Source: an uncultured Bacteroidota bacterium | GTDB lineage: Bacteria; Bacteroidota; Bacteroidia; Chitinophagales; Chitinophagaceae | Assembly (NCBI GenBank): GCA_937928385.1 | Contig: CALEZD010000017.1 | Location: forward strand, 1 to 24,797 | DNA length: 24,797 nucleotides | Direction of reading: 5' to 3' | Shown here: piece after piece, positions 7,925 through 15,530 of the stretch | Layout of the letters: every line of letters begins with the position of its first letter | Numbering within the stretch: the stretch's first letter is position 1 | Translations under genes and position numbers: made by a program | The notes under the pieces: model-generated | What the model saw: only the letters and a program-made list of their open reading frames with translations | Databases searched by the model: none | What the model was told of the DNA's origin: nothing

Positions 7925-8749
7925 ATGATTAGTTTCCCCAATGGCAAGATAAATTTAGGATTATACATAACTAATCGTCGCGGAGATGGCTACCACGACC
8001 TGGAAACTGTGTTTTACCCGGTGACCGGCCTGCACGATGCCCTGGAAATAGTGCCTGCCAAAGGCACAGATACGCAACTGCACCTGGATGGGAAAACCGT
8101 GGCCGGCAATCCCGAACAAAACCTGGTATGGAAAGCTTATGAACTGATGAAACAGCGTTTCCCCGCCAAAGTACCTGCACTGGATATATACTTACTGAAA
8201 AACATACCTATGGGCGCAGGGCTGGGTGGTGGCTCTGCCGACGGAGCTTTTATGCTGAAGCTGCTGAATGATTTTTGCCGGCTCGAGTTGACAGATAGTG
8301 CGTTGGCAGAGATGGCTTTGACACTTGGCAGCGATTGCCCGTTCTTTATTTACAACTCCCCCCAATTGGCCAGGGGCAGGGGCGAACAACTATCACCGCT
8401 ACCGTTGCTCGATTTGTCTGTATACAGTATTCAAATCATCTGCCCCGAGGTGCATATATCCACCAAAGCGGCATTTGGTATGATAACGCCGCGCAAACCT
8501 ATGTTTGACCTGCGCAGGTTGCCCGAACTGCCTGTGGAGCAATGGAAAACTAACATCAGCAACGATTTTGAAGACCCGGCGTTTATGCAACACCCGGAAC
8601 TGCTTAACATCAAAAAACAATTGTATCAACAAGGCGCTGTATATGCTTCTATGACCGGCAGCGGCAGTGCATTGTACGGCATATTTAATAAGGGTGAAAA
8701 AGCTGCGATAAAGACCTCACTGAACTTCAGCAGCCACTATATGGAATAG
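7925..8749 (+). CDS. ispE: 4-diphosphocytidyl-2-C-methyl-D-erythritol kinase
   Basis: A 274-residue GHMP kinase of the MEP pathway, which phosphorylates CDP-methylerythritol on the way to isopentenyl diphosphate. The start chosen is the ATG at 7925 (MISFPNGKINLGLYI); a TTG five codons upstream is in frame. The conserved Lys8 and Asn10 (GKIN), the GYHDLETVFYPV segment, the ATP loop PMGAGLGGGSADGA (95-108), the catalytic Asp137 in LGSDCPFF, and the late MTGSGSALYGIF motif all match IspE. Length is normal, slightly short at the C terminus. It stands alone on the plus strand and its stop directly abuts the stop of a convergent lipoprotein gene. Confidence 0.95.
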   Translation: MISFPNGKINLGLYITNRRGDGYHDLETVFYPVTGLHDALEIVPAKGTDTQLHLDGKTVAGNPEQNLVWKAYELMKQRFPAKVPALDIYLLKNIPMGAGLGGGSADGAFMLKLLNDFCRLELTDSALAEMALTLGSDCPFFIYNSPQLARGRGEQLSPLPLLDLSVYSIQIICPEVHISTKAAFGMITPRKPMFDLRRLPELPVEQWKTNISNDFEDPAFMQHPELLNIKKQLYQQGAVYASMTGSGSALYGIFNKGEKAAIKTSLNFSSHYME

Positions 8750-9277
8750 TTATTCTTTGATGCGGGGGTAAGATTTCAGCGGGACATTCTTTTCATAGGT
8801 TATTTCCCTGGTTGGATTACCATTGCCATCGTACATTTTCCACACTCCCGTTTTCCTGAATTTATAGCGCGTCCCTTGTTCTGTAATTTTACCATTATCA
8901 CAATTGTTCCAAGTGGCTATGCCATAGGGTTTGTGGTCATATTCTATTCCTTCGTAGGTGGTATACCCGTGCGTGCAATACTCCGTGCTGTAGGCAAAAT
9001 TGCCGTCCTCAGCATAACGAACCATATATTCCACTACACCGTTGGGTGACACCAATTCTTTTCTGAAGAGCCTTCCGTTGTAGAAATACACGCGTTCTAT
9101 ACTGCCCGATGAAGAGTCACGCTGCTCGCTGATACTATCCGCCACCAGTTCCGACTGTTCAATAATTATTTCCTTGGTTGCCTCATGCCATTCCTGCACA
9201 TCGTCATAACCGCCCCAGTTGCAGGAGGCAAGTATTATGGTTACAATTATAGTCAAACAGGAATTCCGAAAAATCAT
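8750..9277 (-). CDS. Lipoprotein with MORN-like (YwqK-type) repeats
   Basis: A 175-residue predicted lipoprotein with lipobox LASC (Cys19). The mature protein has strand-rich repeats of the kind found in the YwqK/MORN_2 family: RVYFYNGRLFRKELVSPNGVV, then GKITEQGTRYKFRKTGVWKMYDGNGNPTREITY. In this family the repeats are GxWxxYxxxGxxxxxxxY units with no known catalytic role. It follows the YiiX-like gene by 21 bases on the same strand and is probably its operon partner. Function unknown; the repeat assignment rests on pattern reading. Confidence 0.7.
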   Translation of the reverse strand: MIFRNSCLTIIVTIILASCNWGGYDDVQEWHEATKEIIIEQSELVADSISEQRDSSSGSIERVYFYNGRLFRKELVSPNGVVEYMVRYAEDGNFAYSTEYCTHGYTTYEGIEYDHKPYGIATWNNCDNGKITEQGTRYKFRKTGVWKMYDGNGNPTREITYEKNVPLKSYPRIKE

Positions 9278-9298
9278 CCCCTATAATACAGATTGGCC

Positions 9299-9961
9299 CT
9301 ATTGTTTGTTGAGTTCTATTATTTGCAAATGTTCGCTCCTCGAGATTGCACCGGGATTGATACCTGAATCGCCTTCGGGTATATCCGTGCCCAATTTATG
9401 ATAATATTCCGTCCAGAAAAGCATAAATGTATCTGTGCCGGGTACTTTAAAGGTCATTGTATTGAGCGGGAAATATACCTCGCCGCCATTTGCCAGCTTA
9501 TAGCATTCATATACCAGCTCCGAGCAGTAATAAGCATCATCGCCCATGACAAATGCTTTATCATAAGCCTTTCCAATATATTTCTTAGATAATTCTGCGC
9601 TTTGCTGTGCCAGTGCCTTATCACTTGTTCTGCCTATCAGTACTTTGGGGTTTCCGGCAGCATCTTTGCTTCTTAGCAGGAAGCTGTCTACCTGCACAGC
9701 CTGCACTTTGCCGTAAGCTTCTACCACTCGCAACTCGCCATCTACTTCGGCTACTATACCGCAATGAGAAAAGTCCATGCCATTTACTCCTTCTGTTACA
9801 GATTCAATGGCATCGCAGGCGGGGCCGCAGTCCAGGTCCTGGAAGAGGATATCGCCGGGTAGCAGACCGTACTGTTGGGTAATCACACTATCGCCGGGCT
9901 CGCTGCCGCAGGATGTGCTGATTATTGCAATAAGAATTATCCCTGGTATATATCTGTTCAT
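9299..9961 (-). CDS. YiiX/YebB-like permuted NlpC/P60 cysteine hydrolase, lipoprotein
   Basis: A 220-residue predicted lipoprotein (lipobox STSC, Cys18). After the signal it shows LLPGDILFQDLDCG (33-46), then FSHCGIV with the probable catalytic His66, VVEAYG with a conserved Glu81, and DAYYCSELVYECYK with the probable nucleophile Cys146. Histidine before cysteine is the circularly permuted order of the YiiX/YebB branch of the NlpC/P60 superfamily. Such proteins hydrolyse amide or ester bonds; some act on murein peptides or lipids, but the substrate here is not evident. Periplasmic or outer-membrane location is expected. It heads a two-gene minus-strand unit with the MORN-like lipoprotein. Confidence 0.85.
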   Translation of the reverse strand: MNRYIPGIILIAIISTSCGSEPGDSVITQQYGLLPGDILFQDLDCGPACDAIESVTEGVNGMDFSHCGIVAEVDGELRVVEAYGKVQAVQVDSFLLRSKDAAGNPKVLIGRTSDKALAQQSAELSKKYIGKAYDKAFVMGDDAYYCSELVYECYKLANGGEVYFPLNTMTFKVPGTDTFMLFWTEYYHKLGTDIPEGDSGINPGAISRSEHLQIIELNKQ

Positions 9962-9969
9962 GAGTATTA

Positions 9970-10002
9970 ATGAACAAAGCCGCTATCAGCAGACAGCGGC
10001 TT
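9970..10002 (-). terminator. Probable terminator of rpmI-rplT
   Basis: On the minus strand an 8-bp stem (AAGCCGCT at 9977-9984 pairing with 9995-10002) with a 10-base loop is followed by a short, interrupted T stretch. It sits 24 bases past the rplT stop and before the YiiX-like start. Modest strength. Confidence 0.5.
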
Positions 10003-10026
10003 ATATATTAAAAACATTATGAAACT

Positions 10027-10371
10027 CTATTTTACTTCTGCAACCAGCTTTTTGAAAGACTCAGGCTCGTTCATAGCCAGGTCAGCCAGTACTTTGCGGT
10101 TCAGGTCTATGCCTTTAGCGCTCAGTTTGCCCATAAACTGTGAATAGCTCATACCTTCTTCGCGCACTGCAGCGTTGATACGTGCAATCCACAATGTGCG
10201 ATAGTCGCGTTTTTTCAGCTTGCGGCCTACATATTTGTAGCCCAAACCTTTCTCTAATACGTTTTTAGCAACGGTATATACGTTTTTACGTTTACCGTAG
10301 AAGCCTTTGGCTTGCTTCAGTATTTTTTTCCTTTTTGCACGAGATGCAACAGCGTTAACTGAACGTGGCAT
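10027..10371 (-). CDS. rplT: 50S ribosomal protein L20
   Basis: A 114-residue, highly basic protein whose opening MPRSVNAVASRAKRKKILKQ and GFYGKRKNVY, then the DYRTLWIARINAAVREEGMSYSQF core, are diagnostic of bacterial L20, which nucleates early 23S rRNA folding in 50S assembly. Length is normal. It follows rpmI with a 108-base gap. In many bacteria L20 represses its own operon by binding the leader RNA; no such structure could be proven here. The usual upstream infC is missing from this locus. Confidence 0.98.
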   Translation of the reverse strand: MPRSVNAVASRAKRKKILKQAKGFYGKRKNVYTVAKNVLEKGLGYKYVGRKLKKRDYRTLWIARINAAVREEGMSYSQFMGKLSAKGIDLNRKVLADLAMNEPESFKKLVAEVK

Positions 10372-10479
10372 AATTTTTACTTTTTAATCCGTCCTCTCAA
10401 AAGAAAGGCGGCGATAATTAATACTTATTTTCAAGAACCTCAACCCTGTGGGCTTACGGTATAATTATTAACTTTCTTA

Positions 10480-10680
10480 TTATCCTTTCAGACCCAGCAT
10501 ACGCTTCACCAAATTCTCATTGGCAGGGTGCACGAATGCAGCCTGACGCAGATGGCGTTTGCGCTTGTTAGATTTTTTAGTCAATAAGTGGCTTTTAAAA
10601 GCCTTATATCTACGTATTTTCCCGCTTGCAGTAACTTTAAAAGTTTTCTTCGCGCGAGAATGAGATTTAACCTTCGGCAT
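10480..10680 (-). CDS. rpmI: 50S ribosomal protein L35
   Basis: A 66-residue basic protein, MPKVKSHSRAKKTFKVTASG followed by KSHLLTKKSNKRKRHLR and a C-terminal RMLGLKG, matching L35 in length and signature. It is the first gene of an rpmI-rplT unit with its own well-formed Bacteroidota promoter at 10700-10730. infC and thrS, which usually precede rpmI, are not present. Confidence 0.98.
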   Translation of the reverse strand: MPKVKSHSRAKKTFKVTASGKIRRYKAFKSHLLTKKSNKRKRHLRQAAFVHPANENLVKRMLGLKG

Positions 10681-10699
10681 GGTCTAAATTTTGGGATGG

Positions 10700-10730
10700 C
10701 AAAGGTAGCACAAATAATAATTCTTCCAAA
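10700..10730 (-). promoter_or_regulatory. Bacteroidota sigma-A-type promoter of rpmI-rplT
   Basis: Read on the minus strand: TTTG (10730-10727), 19 bases, then TACCTTTG (10707-10700). This is an exact match to the Bacteroidota TTTG-N19-TAnnTTTG consensus. It is 20 bases upstream of the rpmI ATG, giving a very short leader. Confidence 0.75.
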
Positions 10731-10745
10731 AATAAATTATTGGCT

Positions 10746-10812
10746 GAATATTGGATGATTGATATTGGTCCATAGATAATAGATGACTGATAATATGAAT
10801 ATTTGATATATC
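10746..10812. repeat. Degenerate 7-8-bp GAT-repeat array upstream of rpmI
   Basis: Successive units begin with GAT or GAA at 10746, 10754, 10761, (10768 diverged), 10775, 10782, 10789, 10797 and 10805, giving a 7- or 8-base period. It is intergenic, between the rpmI promoter and the divergent plus-strand gene at 10881. No function is known to me. Confidence 0.5.
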
Positions 10813-10880
10813 CTGCCTGCCTTAGCCTATACCGATAAAAACCATTATTTTAGCCCCAGAAAACAGGACTTTAGCTTATT

Positions 10881-11423
10881 ATGCCATTATTACGATTCAG
10901 AGTTTTTTGGGAAGAAGATGAACAAGTGTACCGGGATATTGAGATAAAACCCGGGCAATCGTTCCTGGAATTACATAAAGCCATAGTAACGGCATACGAA
11001 TTTGATGGGAAGCACCCGGCATCTTTCTGGGAAAGTAACGAAAGGTGGGAGCGTGGCCTTGAGCTGAATTCTGAAGTGCTGGTCAATAAAAAGGACGCCC
11101 CGGCGCTGTCCATGTCCCGTACGCCGGTATCCGCACTTACTTCTACACCCGATCATAAGTTTGTATACGAGTACGACCCGGCGAAGAAATGGACCTTTAT
11201 GGTGGAACTGATAGGTGTGCGTCCCGACGAAGACCCCCGGACGACATACCCCCATGTGTTCCGAAAAGAGGGTGTTGGCCCGGCGCAATATGGCGTAAAA
11301 GGCGTGAACCTGGACAAGCTGCTGGAAATAGAGGAAAAATACGACCTGGGTGCCGATGCCGAAGGCTTTGGCAGCGAAGGCGAAGACCTGCCACCTGCTG
11401 ATGATATCGTTGGCGAGGAATAA
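10881..11423 (+). CDS. Plasmid pRiA4b ORF-3-like family protein
   Basis: A 180-residue cytoplasmic protein. It opens with a strand-rich RFRVFWEEDEQVYRDIEI and FLELHKAIVTAYEFD, then has FVYEYDPAKKWTFMVELIGV at about 94-113 and YPHVFRKEGVGPAQYG at 123-138. That F-x-Y-x-YD-...-W-x-x-x-V-E-L block and the following G-x-G-P are the pattern of the PRiA4_ORF3 family (also called IS1096 passenger-like). The tail is acidic and probably disordered. The molecular function of the family is not established. It ends eight bases before miaA and is probably co-transcribed with it. No transposase lies nearby, so the mobile-element name is only historical here. Confidence 0.75.
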   Translation: MPLLRFRVFWEEDEQVYRDIEIKPGQSFLELHKAIVTAYEFDGKHPASFWESNERWERGLELNSEVLVNKKDAPALSMSRTPVSALTSTPDHKFVYEYDPAKKWTFMVELIGVRPDEDPRTTYPHVFRKEGVGPAQYGVKGVNLDKLLEIEEKYDLGADAEGFGSEGEDLPPADDIVGEE

Positions 11424-11431
11424 TCCTGATT

Positions 11432-12337
11432 TTGAAACCATATCCACATACTGTGTATGTAATAGCAGGGCCTACCGCCGTAGGTAAAACGGCTGTTGCT
11501 ATTGATCTGGCCCGGCGGTTGGGCACATCCATCATTTCAGCAGACAGCCGCCAGTGCTACCGCGAAATGACTATTGGTACCGCCAAGCCAACCGAAGAGG
11601 AATTGGCGCAGGTACATCATTATTTCATCAACAGCCATTCTGTAACAGAACACCTCACCACTGCCGATTATGAGCGACTGGCTTTAAGCTACCTGGAAGA
11701 TATATTCAAAACAAGCGATAAGGCTGTTGTGTGCGGGGGTACCGGGTTGTATATCAAATCCTTATGCGAAGGCATAGATGAAATGCCGGATGTAGATGCA
11801 GCTATTGAGCGGGAGGTTAACGAACAATATCAGCAACACGGTATAGAATGGCTGCAAACAGCTATACAGCAGGAAGACCCCGAATTTTATCAGCAGGGTG
11901 AGATACAAAACCCTGTTCGTATGATACGCGCTTTATCTTTTGTGCGCAGCACCGGGAACAGTATATTAAACTACCGCACGGGTGCGAAGATGGTACGACC
12001 TTTCAATATTATTAAAATAGCGCTGGAACTGCCACGCGAGGTATTATATGAACGCATCAACCGCCGGGTGGATATAATGATGGAACAGGGCCTATTAGAA
12101 GAAGTAAAACAACTCTACCCGCAACGCCACCTGAAAAACTTACAAACAGTAGGCTATTCAGAGTTATTCGACTACATAGATGGCAAGTACACACTTGACG
12201 AAGCCATAGACAAAATAAAACAACACACCCGCAACTACGCCAAGCGGCAGCTTACCTGGTTCAGGAAGGACAAAGAATTTCATTGGCTGAAAGCTGGTAA
12301 GGATAACATCATTGACAGGATATTAGCAGTCTCCTAA
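11432..12337 (+). CDS. miaA: tRNA dimethylallyltransferase
   Basis: A 301-residue enzyme that adds a dimethylallyl group to A37 of tRNAs reading codons beginning with U. The P-loop GPTAVGKT is at 13-20, followed by SADSRQCYREMTIGTAKP (36-53), the HHYFINSHSVTE segment, GGTGLYIKSLCEG, and the tRNA-binding region with RxxxYAKRQLTWFRKD at the C terminus. These are complete MiaA hallmarks and the length is normal. The only in-frame starts near the conserved beginning are TTG at 11432 and GTG at 11453; TTG gives the expected N-terminal length. It uses the same prenyl pool that IspE, encoded in this window, helps to make. Confidence 0.95.
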   Translation: MKPYPHTVYVIAGPTAVGKTAVAIDLARRLGTSIISADSRQCYREMTIGTAKPTEEELAQVHHYFINSHSVTEHLTTADYERLALSYLEDIFKTSDKAVVCGGTGLYIKSLCEGIDEMPDVDAAIEREVNEQYQQHGIEWLQTAIQQEDPEFYQQGEIQNPVRMIRALSFVRSTGNSILNYRTGAKMVRPFNIIKIALELPREVLYERINRRVDIMMEQGLLEEVKQLYPQRHLKNLQTVGYSELFDYIDGKYTLDEAIDKIKQHTRNYAKRQLTWFRKDKEFHWLKAGKDNIIDRILAVS

Positions 12338-12396
12338 TCTGCCTTTTATCGAATTTTGTCTAACTTTTCACTTCAGAAACAGAAATACTACTGAAT

Positions 12397-13875
12397 ATGG
12401 GAGGTATTAGCCGGATAATCTATCGTACCATACTGCTGCTTTGCATAATAGCAGCATACAGCAATATTTCATCAGCGAAAGACAAACTACACCCCGCTCC
12501 CGACCAATCATTGCATTACAGGCTGATAGGGTTCACATTTGCTGAGCATAAAAAAGCAGAAGCCTACAGGCTGGAAGTGTTTGAATACAATGCCAATGGC
12601 GAGTATATAAAACCGCTACTCACAAAGCTGGAAAATGATAACCATATCATAGCTACGCTTCCATCATTCGGTAAAAAATATACCTGGCAGATAAAATACC
12701 TGAAGAAAGACAAAGTATTCGATTCATCGCTACGATACAGTTTTACGGTAGCGCACCATCCATTTTACAACAGTGACACGACTCGTGTACAGGTAATAGA
12801 CAGCGCTAAGAAATACAAAGATCTGCTTTTGTTCTTCGACAATACCCGCAGTCTGCACAATATGGCAGGCGAGGCGGTGTGGTTTCTGCCAGAGATAAAA
12901 GGCGTGTCTGATGCTCCAGCCGGAAAAATACGCGACCTGAAACTTACACATGATGGCACTATCACCTTCCTTACAGAAAAGAATGTGCATGAAATAGACT
13001 ACGATGGTAATGTACTCTGGTCGGGGCCTAACGATGGCAAAGTAAGCGGCGATACGGTAGAGCAATACCATCATCAAATCACCAAGTTATCCAACGGGCA
13101 CTTTATGACCATTGGCAACAAGCTGATAGACCCCGGTACATTGGAGAGCGGTGCATCCACCAATGCAGAAGCCGGACAGGGCAGCAAACTACCCTGTGGT
13201 ACCATTATAGAATATGAACCTGATAATGAAATAGCCTGGCTCTGGAATTCCTGCGACCATCTGAAACAGGGTGACCCCACTACGCATTTCAACAGCTTCT
13301 ACTTCGACGAAAAAAACAAAGTAGTGTACACCAGCTACAGGAATATCAGCCGTGTGGTAAAAGCCTCCTATCCTTCAGGTAAAGTACTGGCCCTCTATGG
13401 CCACAACCCCGGGAAAGACGCTGCAATTATTGGTGACGATATGTTCTACTCACTGCACAATGTTGGTATCAGCAGCGATGGTTATTTGCAGATGTTCAAT
13501 AACAGCTTTAAGATGCTGACGGCTACCCCAAAGGAGAACGATAAGCGCATATCCACCGTGCTTATCATGAAAGAACCGGCCGGGCCTGATGACAGCTTGC
13601 AGAAGATATGGGAATACCCTTGCAATATGGACACTTTTGCCATACACGTATCTTCTGGCGGCGGCTGTGTGTACGAGTTGGATAAAGGTGATTACCTGGT
13701 ATGTATGGGCCTGCCGGGGCGCAACTTTATTGTGTCTGCCAACAAGCAGGTATTGTGGAATGTGGTGACACACCAAAAGAATAAAGAAGGCAAATGGGAA
13801 ATATTCGCAGGGTACAGGGTAAGTCCGGTTCGGCCTGCACAACTCGATAAAGTATTGTACTACAGCAAAAAATAG
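12397..13875 (+). CDS. Arylsulfotransferase (ASST)-like secreted protein
   Basis: A 492-residue exported protein with a signal peptide (hydrophobic 8-22, cleavage near SSA at 25-27). Residues 35-120 look like an Ig/fibronectin-type strand domain; the remainder has beta-propeller repeats. Segments typical of PF05935-like arylsulfotransferases are present: QYHHQITKLSNGH (His225/226), THFNSFYFDEKNKVVYTSYR (His297-Asn-Ser), and FYSLHNVGISSDGYLQMFNN (His354). Classic enzymes transfer sulfate between phenols through a catalytic histidine, and these conserved histidines are compatible with that role. True activity and substrates in Bacteroidota members are not settled. It follows miaA by 59 bases and is closed by a bidirectional terminator. 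Confidence 0.8.
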   Translation: MGGISRIIYRTILLLCIIAAYSNISSAKDKLHPAPDQSLHYRLIGFTFAEHKKAEAYRLEVFEYNANGEYIKPLLTKLENDNHIIATLPSFGKKYTWQIKYLKKDKVFDSSLRYSFTVAHHPFYNSDTTRVQVIDSAKKYKDLLLFFDNTRSLHNMAGEAVWFLPEIKGVSDAPAGKIRDLKLTHDGTITFLTEKNVHEIDYDGNVLWSGPNDGKVSGDTVEQYHHQITKLSNGHFMTIGNKLIDPGTLESGASTNAEAGQGSKLPCGTIIEYEPDNEIAWLWNSCDHLKQGDPTTHFNSFYFDEKNKVVYTSYRNISRVVKASYPSGKVLALYGHNPGKDAAIIGDDMFYSLHNVGISSDGYLQMFNNSFKMLTATPKENDKRISTVLIMKEPAGPDDSLQKIWEYPCNMDTFAIHVSSGGGCVYELDKGDYLVCMGLPGRNFIVSANKQVLWNVVTHQKNKEGKWEIFAGYRVSPVRPAQLDKVLYYSKK

Positions 13876-13898
13876 GGCTCCATAATGGAGCCCCTTTT
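13875..13898. terminator. Bidirectional terminator between the ASST-like gene and tig
   Basis: An 8-bp stem (GGGCTCCA at 13875-13882 pairing with 13886-13893) and a TAA loop. The plus strand continues CTTTTCTTT; the minus strand continues TATTTTTTG. It can serve both convergent genes, and its first base is the last base of the upstream stop codon. Confidence 0.85.
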
Positions 13899-13918
13899 CT
13901 TTCTATATCATCAAACCA

Positions 13919-15301
13919 CTAATGGTGGTGGTGCTCGTCGTGTGCGCTTTGCAGTTTGAAGAATGATTCTTCATCTATATCCTTATCTACCAGCTTGAAC
14001 TTAGTTTCCAGGAAGGCGAACAATTTGTCGAACAACAGGCGGCGGTAAGTCTCATCCATAGTCTTATCGTCTTTCACCACTTTGTTCATATACTCGTCCA
14101 TCCATGGTGTATCTTCAGCAGCATCAGGCGTCATGCCAAAGTATGCCAATACGCGGGCTTTGATATCATCCAGCACCTCTTCGCGGCTTACACTGATGTT
14201 GTTGTCAATAATCAGTTTATCAGATATCAGCGTCCAGCGCAGTTGGTGGTCAAACCCGGGGAACTCATGCTCCACCTCGCTAGCGGATTTTGCCTTTTCA
14301 CCGCCTTCCTGCAACCAGCGCTTCAGGAAATCTACCGGCAGTTCTAATGGCGTGCTGTGTACCAGTATTTCATACATTTCGCTTTGCAGGCGCTCGCGGC
14401 TCATACGGTCGTATTCTTTCGCCAGTTCAGTGCGCAGCATTTCGCGGAAAGCAGCTTCGTCTTTTATTTCAGCATTCTGAAACACTTGGCTGTACAGTTC
14501 TTCATTCAGTTCCGCAGGTATCAGCAGGCTTACTTTTGTAAGCGTCATTTTATAATAATGCTCGGCAGCTTCTGCACCCAGTTTCAGCGAGTCTTTCATG
14601 AATACAGGCAATTCCTCTTCTGTACATACTGCTTTAGGCTGAATTACTATGCTTTCTTCAGCCTTCTTGCCCATCAGCATTTCCTGCATTTTCACAGGCA
14701 GCTTGTCCATCAGCTCTGTATCTTCTATTGGGGTAGCGCCTTCTACCACATTGCCATTCTCATCGCACTGCTCAAAAGTAGAATAGATGATATTCTCTTT
14801 GGTAGTCACAGTTTCCTGTGGTTCAGCTTTACCAAAACGGCGTTGCAGGCGCACAACTTCATCATCCAGCAGTTTATCAGACACCTGTACTTTATAGCGT
14901 GTCAGTTCTTTTTTACCGTTTACAGCAGGTATTTCAAAATCAGGCTTCAGGCCGATTTCAAAAGAAAAATCTACCTCAGCCGGATTGTTCATATCCAGAT
15001 TCTTAGGTGTTTCTTCCCTCATAGCCATAGGCTGGGCGAATATCTGCAGGTTTTGCTCCTTCAGGTATTCTTCAATTTTTGAACCGGCAGCACGCAGCAC
15101 CTCGTCTGTAAATATAGACTGTCCATACATCTTGCGCACCATGCCCGCTGGCACCATACCCTTACGGAAACCGGGCACGTTGATGTTCTTTGCGTATTGT
15201 TTCAAAGACTTCTCAAAAGAAGGAAAGTAGTCCTCTTTGGTCAGTTTTACGGTTACTTTGTCATGCAGTTTGCCAATCGTTTCGCGTGTTACCGTAGCCA
15301 T
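13919..15301 (-). CDS. tig: Trigger factor (ribosome-associated chaperone)
   Basis: A 460-residue chaperone. The ribosome-binding signature GFRKGMVP is at residues 44-51 in the N-terminal domain (consensus GFRxGxxP). The middle domain (about 150-260), which in E. coli is an FKBP-type prolyl isomerase, is hard to recognise here: the usual aromatic active-site pattern is missing, so isomerase activity is doubtful. The helical C-terminal arms follow, and the protein ends in AHDEHHHH, a natural histidine tail. It binds nascent chains at the ribosome exit tunnel. The start codon is only 59 bases downstream of tRNA-Leu, with a terminator-like hairpin between. Identity is certain; isomerase loss is an inference. 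Confidence 0.94.
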   Translation of the reverse strand: MATVTRETIGKLHDKVTVKLTKEDYFPSFEKSLKQYAKNINVPGFRKGMVPAGMVRKMYGQSIFTDEVLRAAGSKIEEYLKEQNLQIFAQPMAMREETPKNLDMNNPAEVDFSFEIGLKPDFEIPAVNGKKELTRYKVQVSDKLLDDEVVRLQRRFGKAEPQETVTTKENIIYSTFEQCDENGNVVEGATPIEDTELMDKLPVKMQEMLMGKKAEESIVIQPKAVCTEEELPVFMKDSLKLGAEAAEHYYKMTLTKVSLLIPAELNEELYSQVFQNAEIKDEAAFREMLRTELAKEYDRMSRERLQSEMYEILVHSTPLELPVDFLKRWLQEGGEKAKSASEVEHEFPGFDHQLRWTLISDKLIIDNNISVSREEVLDDIKARVLAYFGMTPDAAEDTPWMDEYMNKVVKDDKTMDETYRRLLFDKLFAFLETKFKLVDKDIDEESFFKLQSAHDEHHHH

Positions 15302-15321
15302 TTTCTGCTATTTTATTGTTT

Positions 15322-15345
15322 TAAAAAAGCCGATATAAATCGGCT
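15322..15345 (-). terminator. Terminator/attenuator hairpin between tRNA-Leu and tig
   Basis: On the minus strand a 7-bp stem (AGCCGAT at 15339-15345 pairing with 15328-15334) and a four-base loop are followed by TTTTTT. It terminates the tRNA transcript at least in part; only 20 bases remain before the tig start, so tig may depend on read-through. Confidence 0.75.
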
Positions 15346-15360
15346 GTATTGTTTAAGTAG

Positions 15361-15442
15361 TGCGGGTGGAGGGACTCGAACCCCCAAGCCTCGCGGCACC
15401 AGATCCTAAGTCTGGCGTGTCTGCCAATTTCACCACACCCGC
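15361..15442 (-). tRNA. tRNA-Leu (anticodon UAG)
   Basis: An 82-base class II tRNA on the minus strand. Acceptor strands GCGGGTG and CACCCGC pair perfectly, with discriminator A. The anticodon arm is CCAGA-CTTAGGA-TCTGG, giving anticodon TAG (reads CUN, chiefly CUA). A long variable arm and a T-arm with GGTTCGAGTCC follow. The 3' CCA is not encoded (CTA follows instead). It is transcribed toward tig. Confidence 0.95.
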
Positions 15443-15453
15443 TTTTGGGACGG

Positions 15454-15461
15454 CAAAGGTA
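15454..15461 (-). promoter_or_regulatory. -7 element TACCTTTG of the tRNA-Leu promoter
   Basis: An exact TAnnTTTG match on the minus strand, 11 bases upstream of the tRNA 5' end, the right place for a tRNA promoter. A TTTG lies 15 rather than 19 bases upstream, so the -33 box is uncertain. Confidence 0.6.
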
Positions 15462-15530
15462 GTACTTTTTTGAACTCAAATTGTTTTGAATCCCAAACAA
15501 ATTCCGACATGTATTACCCGCCTGTTTTTC

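Noticed and set aside
10881..11423. Remnant of an insertion sequence, suggested by the IS1096-passenger family name
   Set aside because: No transposase, terminal inverted repeats or target duplications are seen around it; it appears to be a stable chromosomal gene beside miaA.
14357..15082. Plus-strand open frame (241 codons) inside tig
   Set aside because: Antisense shadow of trigger factor, with no domain motif and unusual His/Phe-rich composition.
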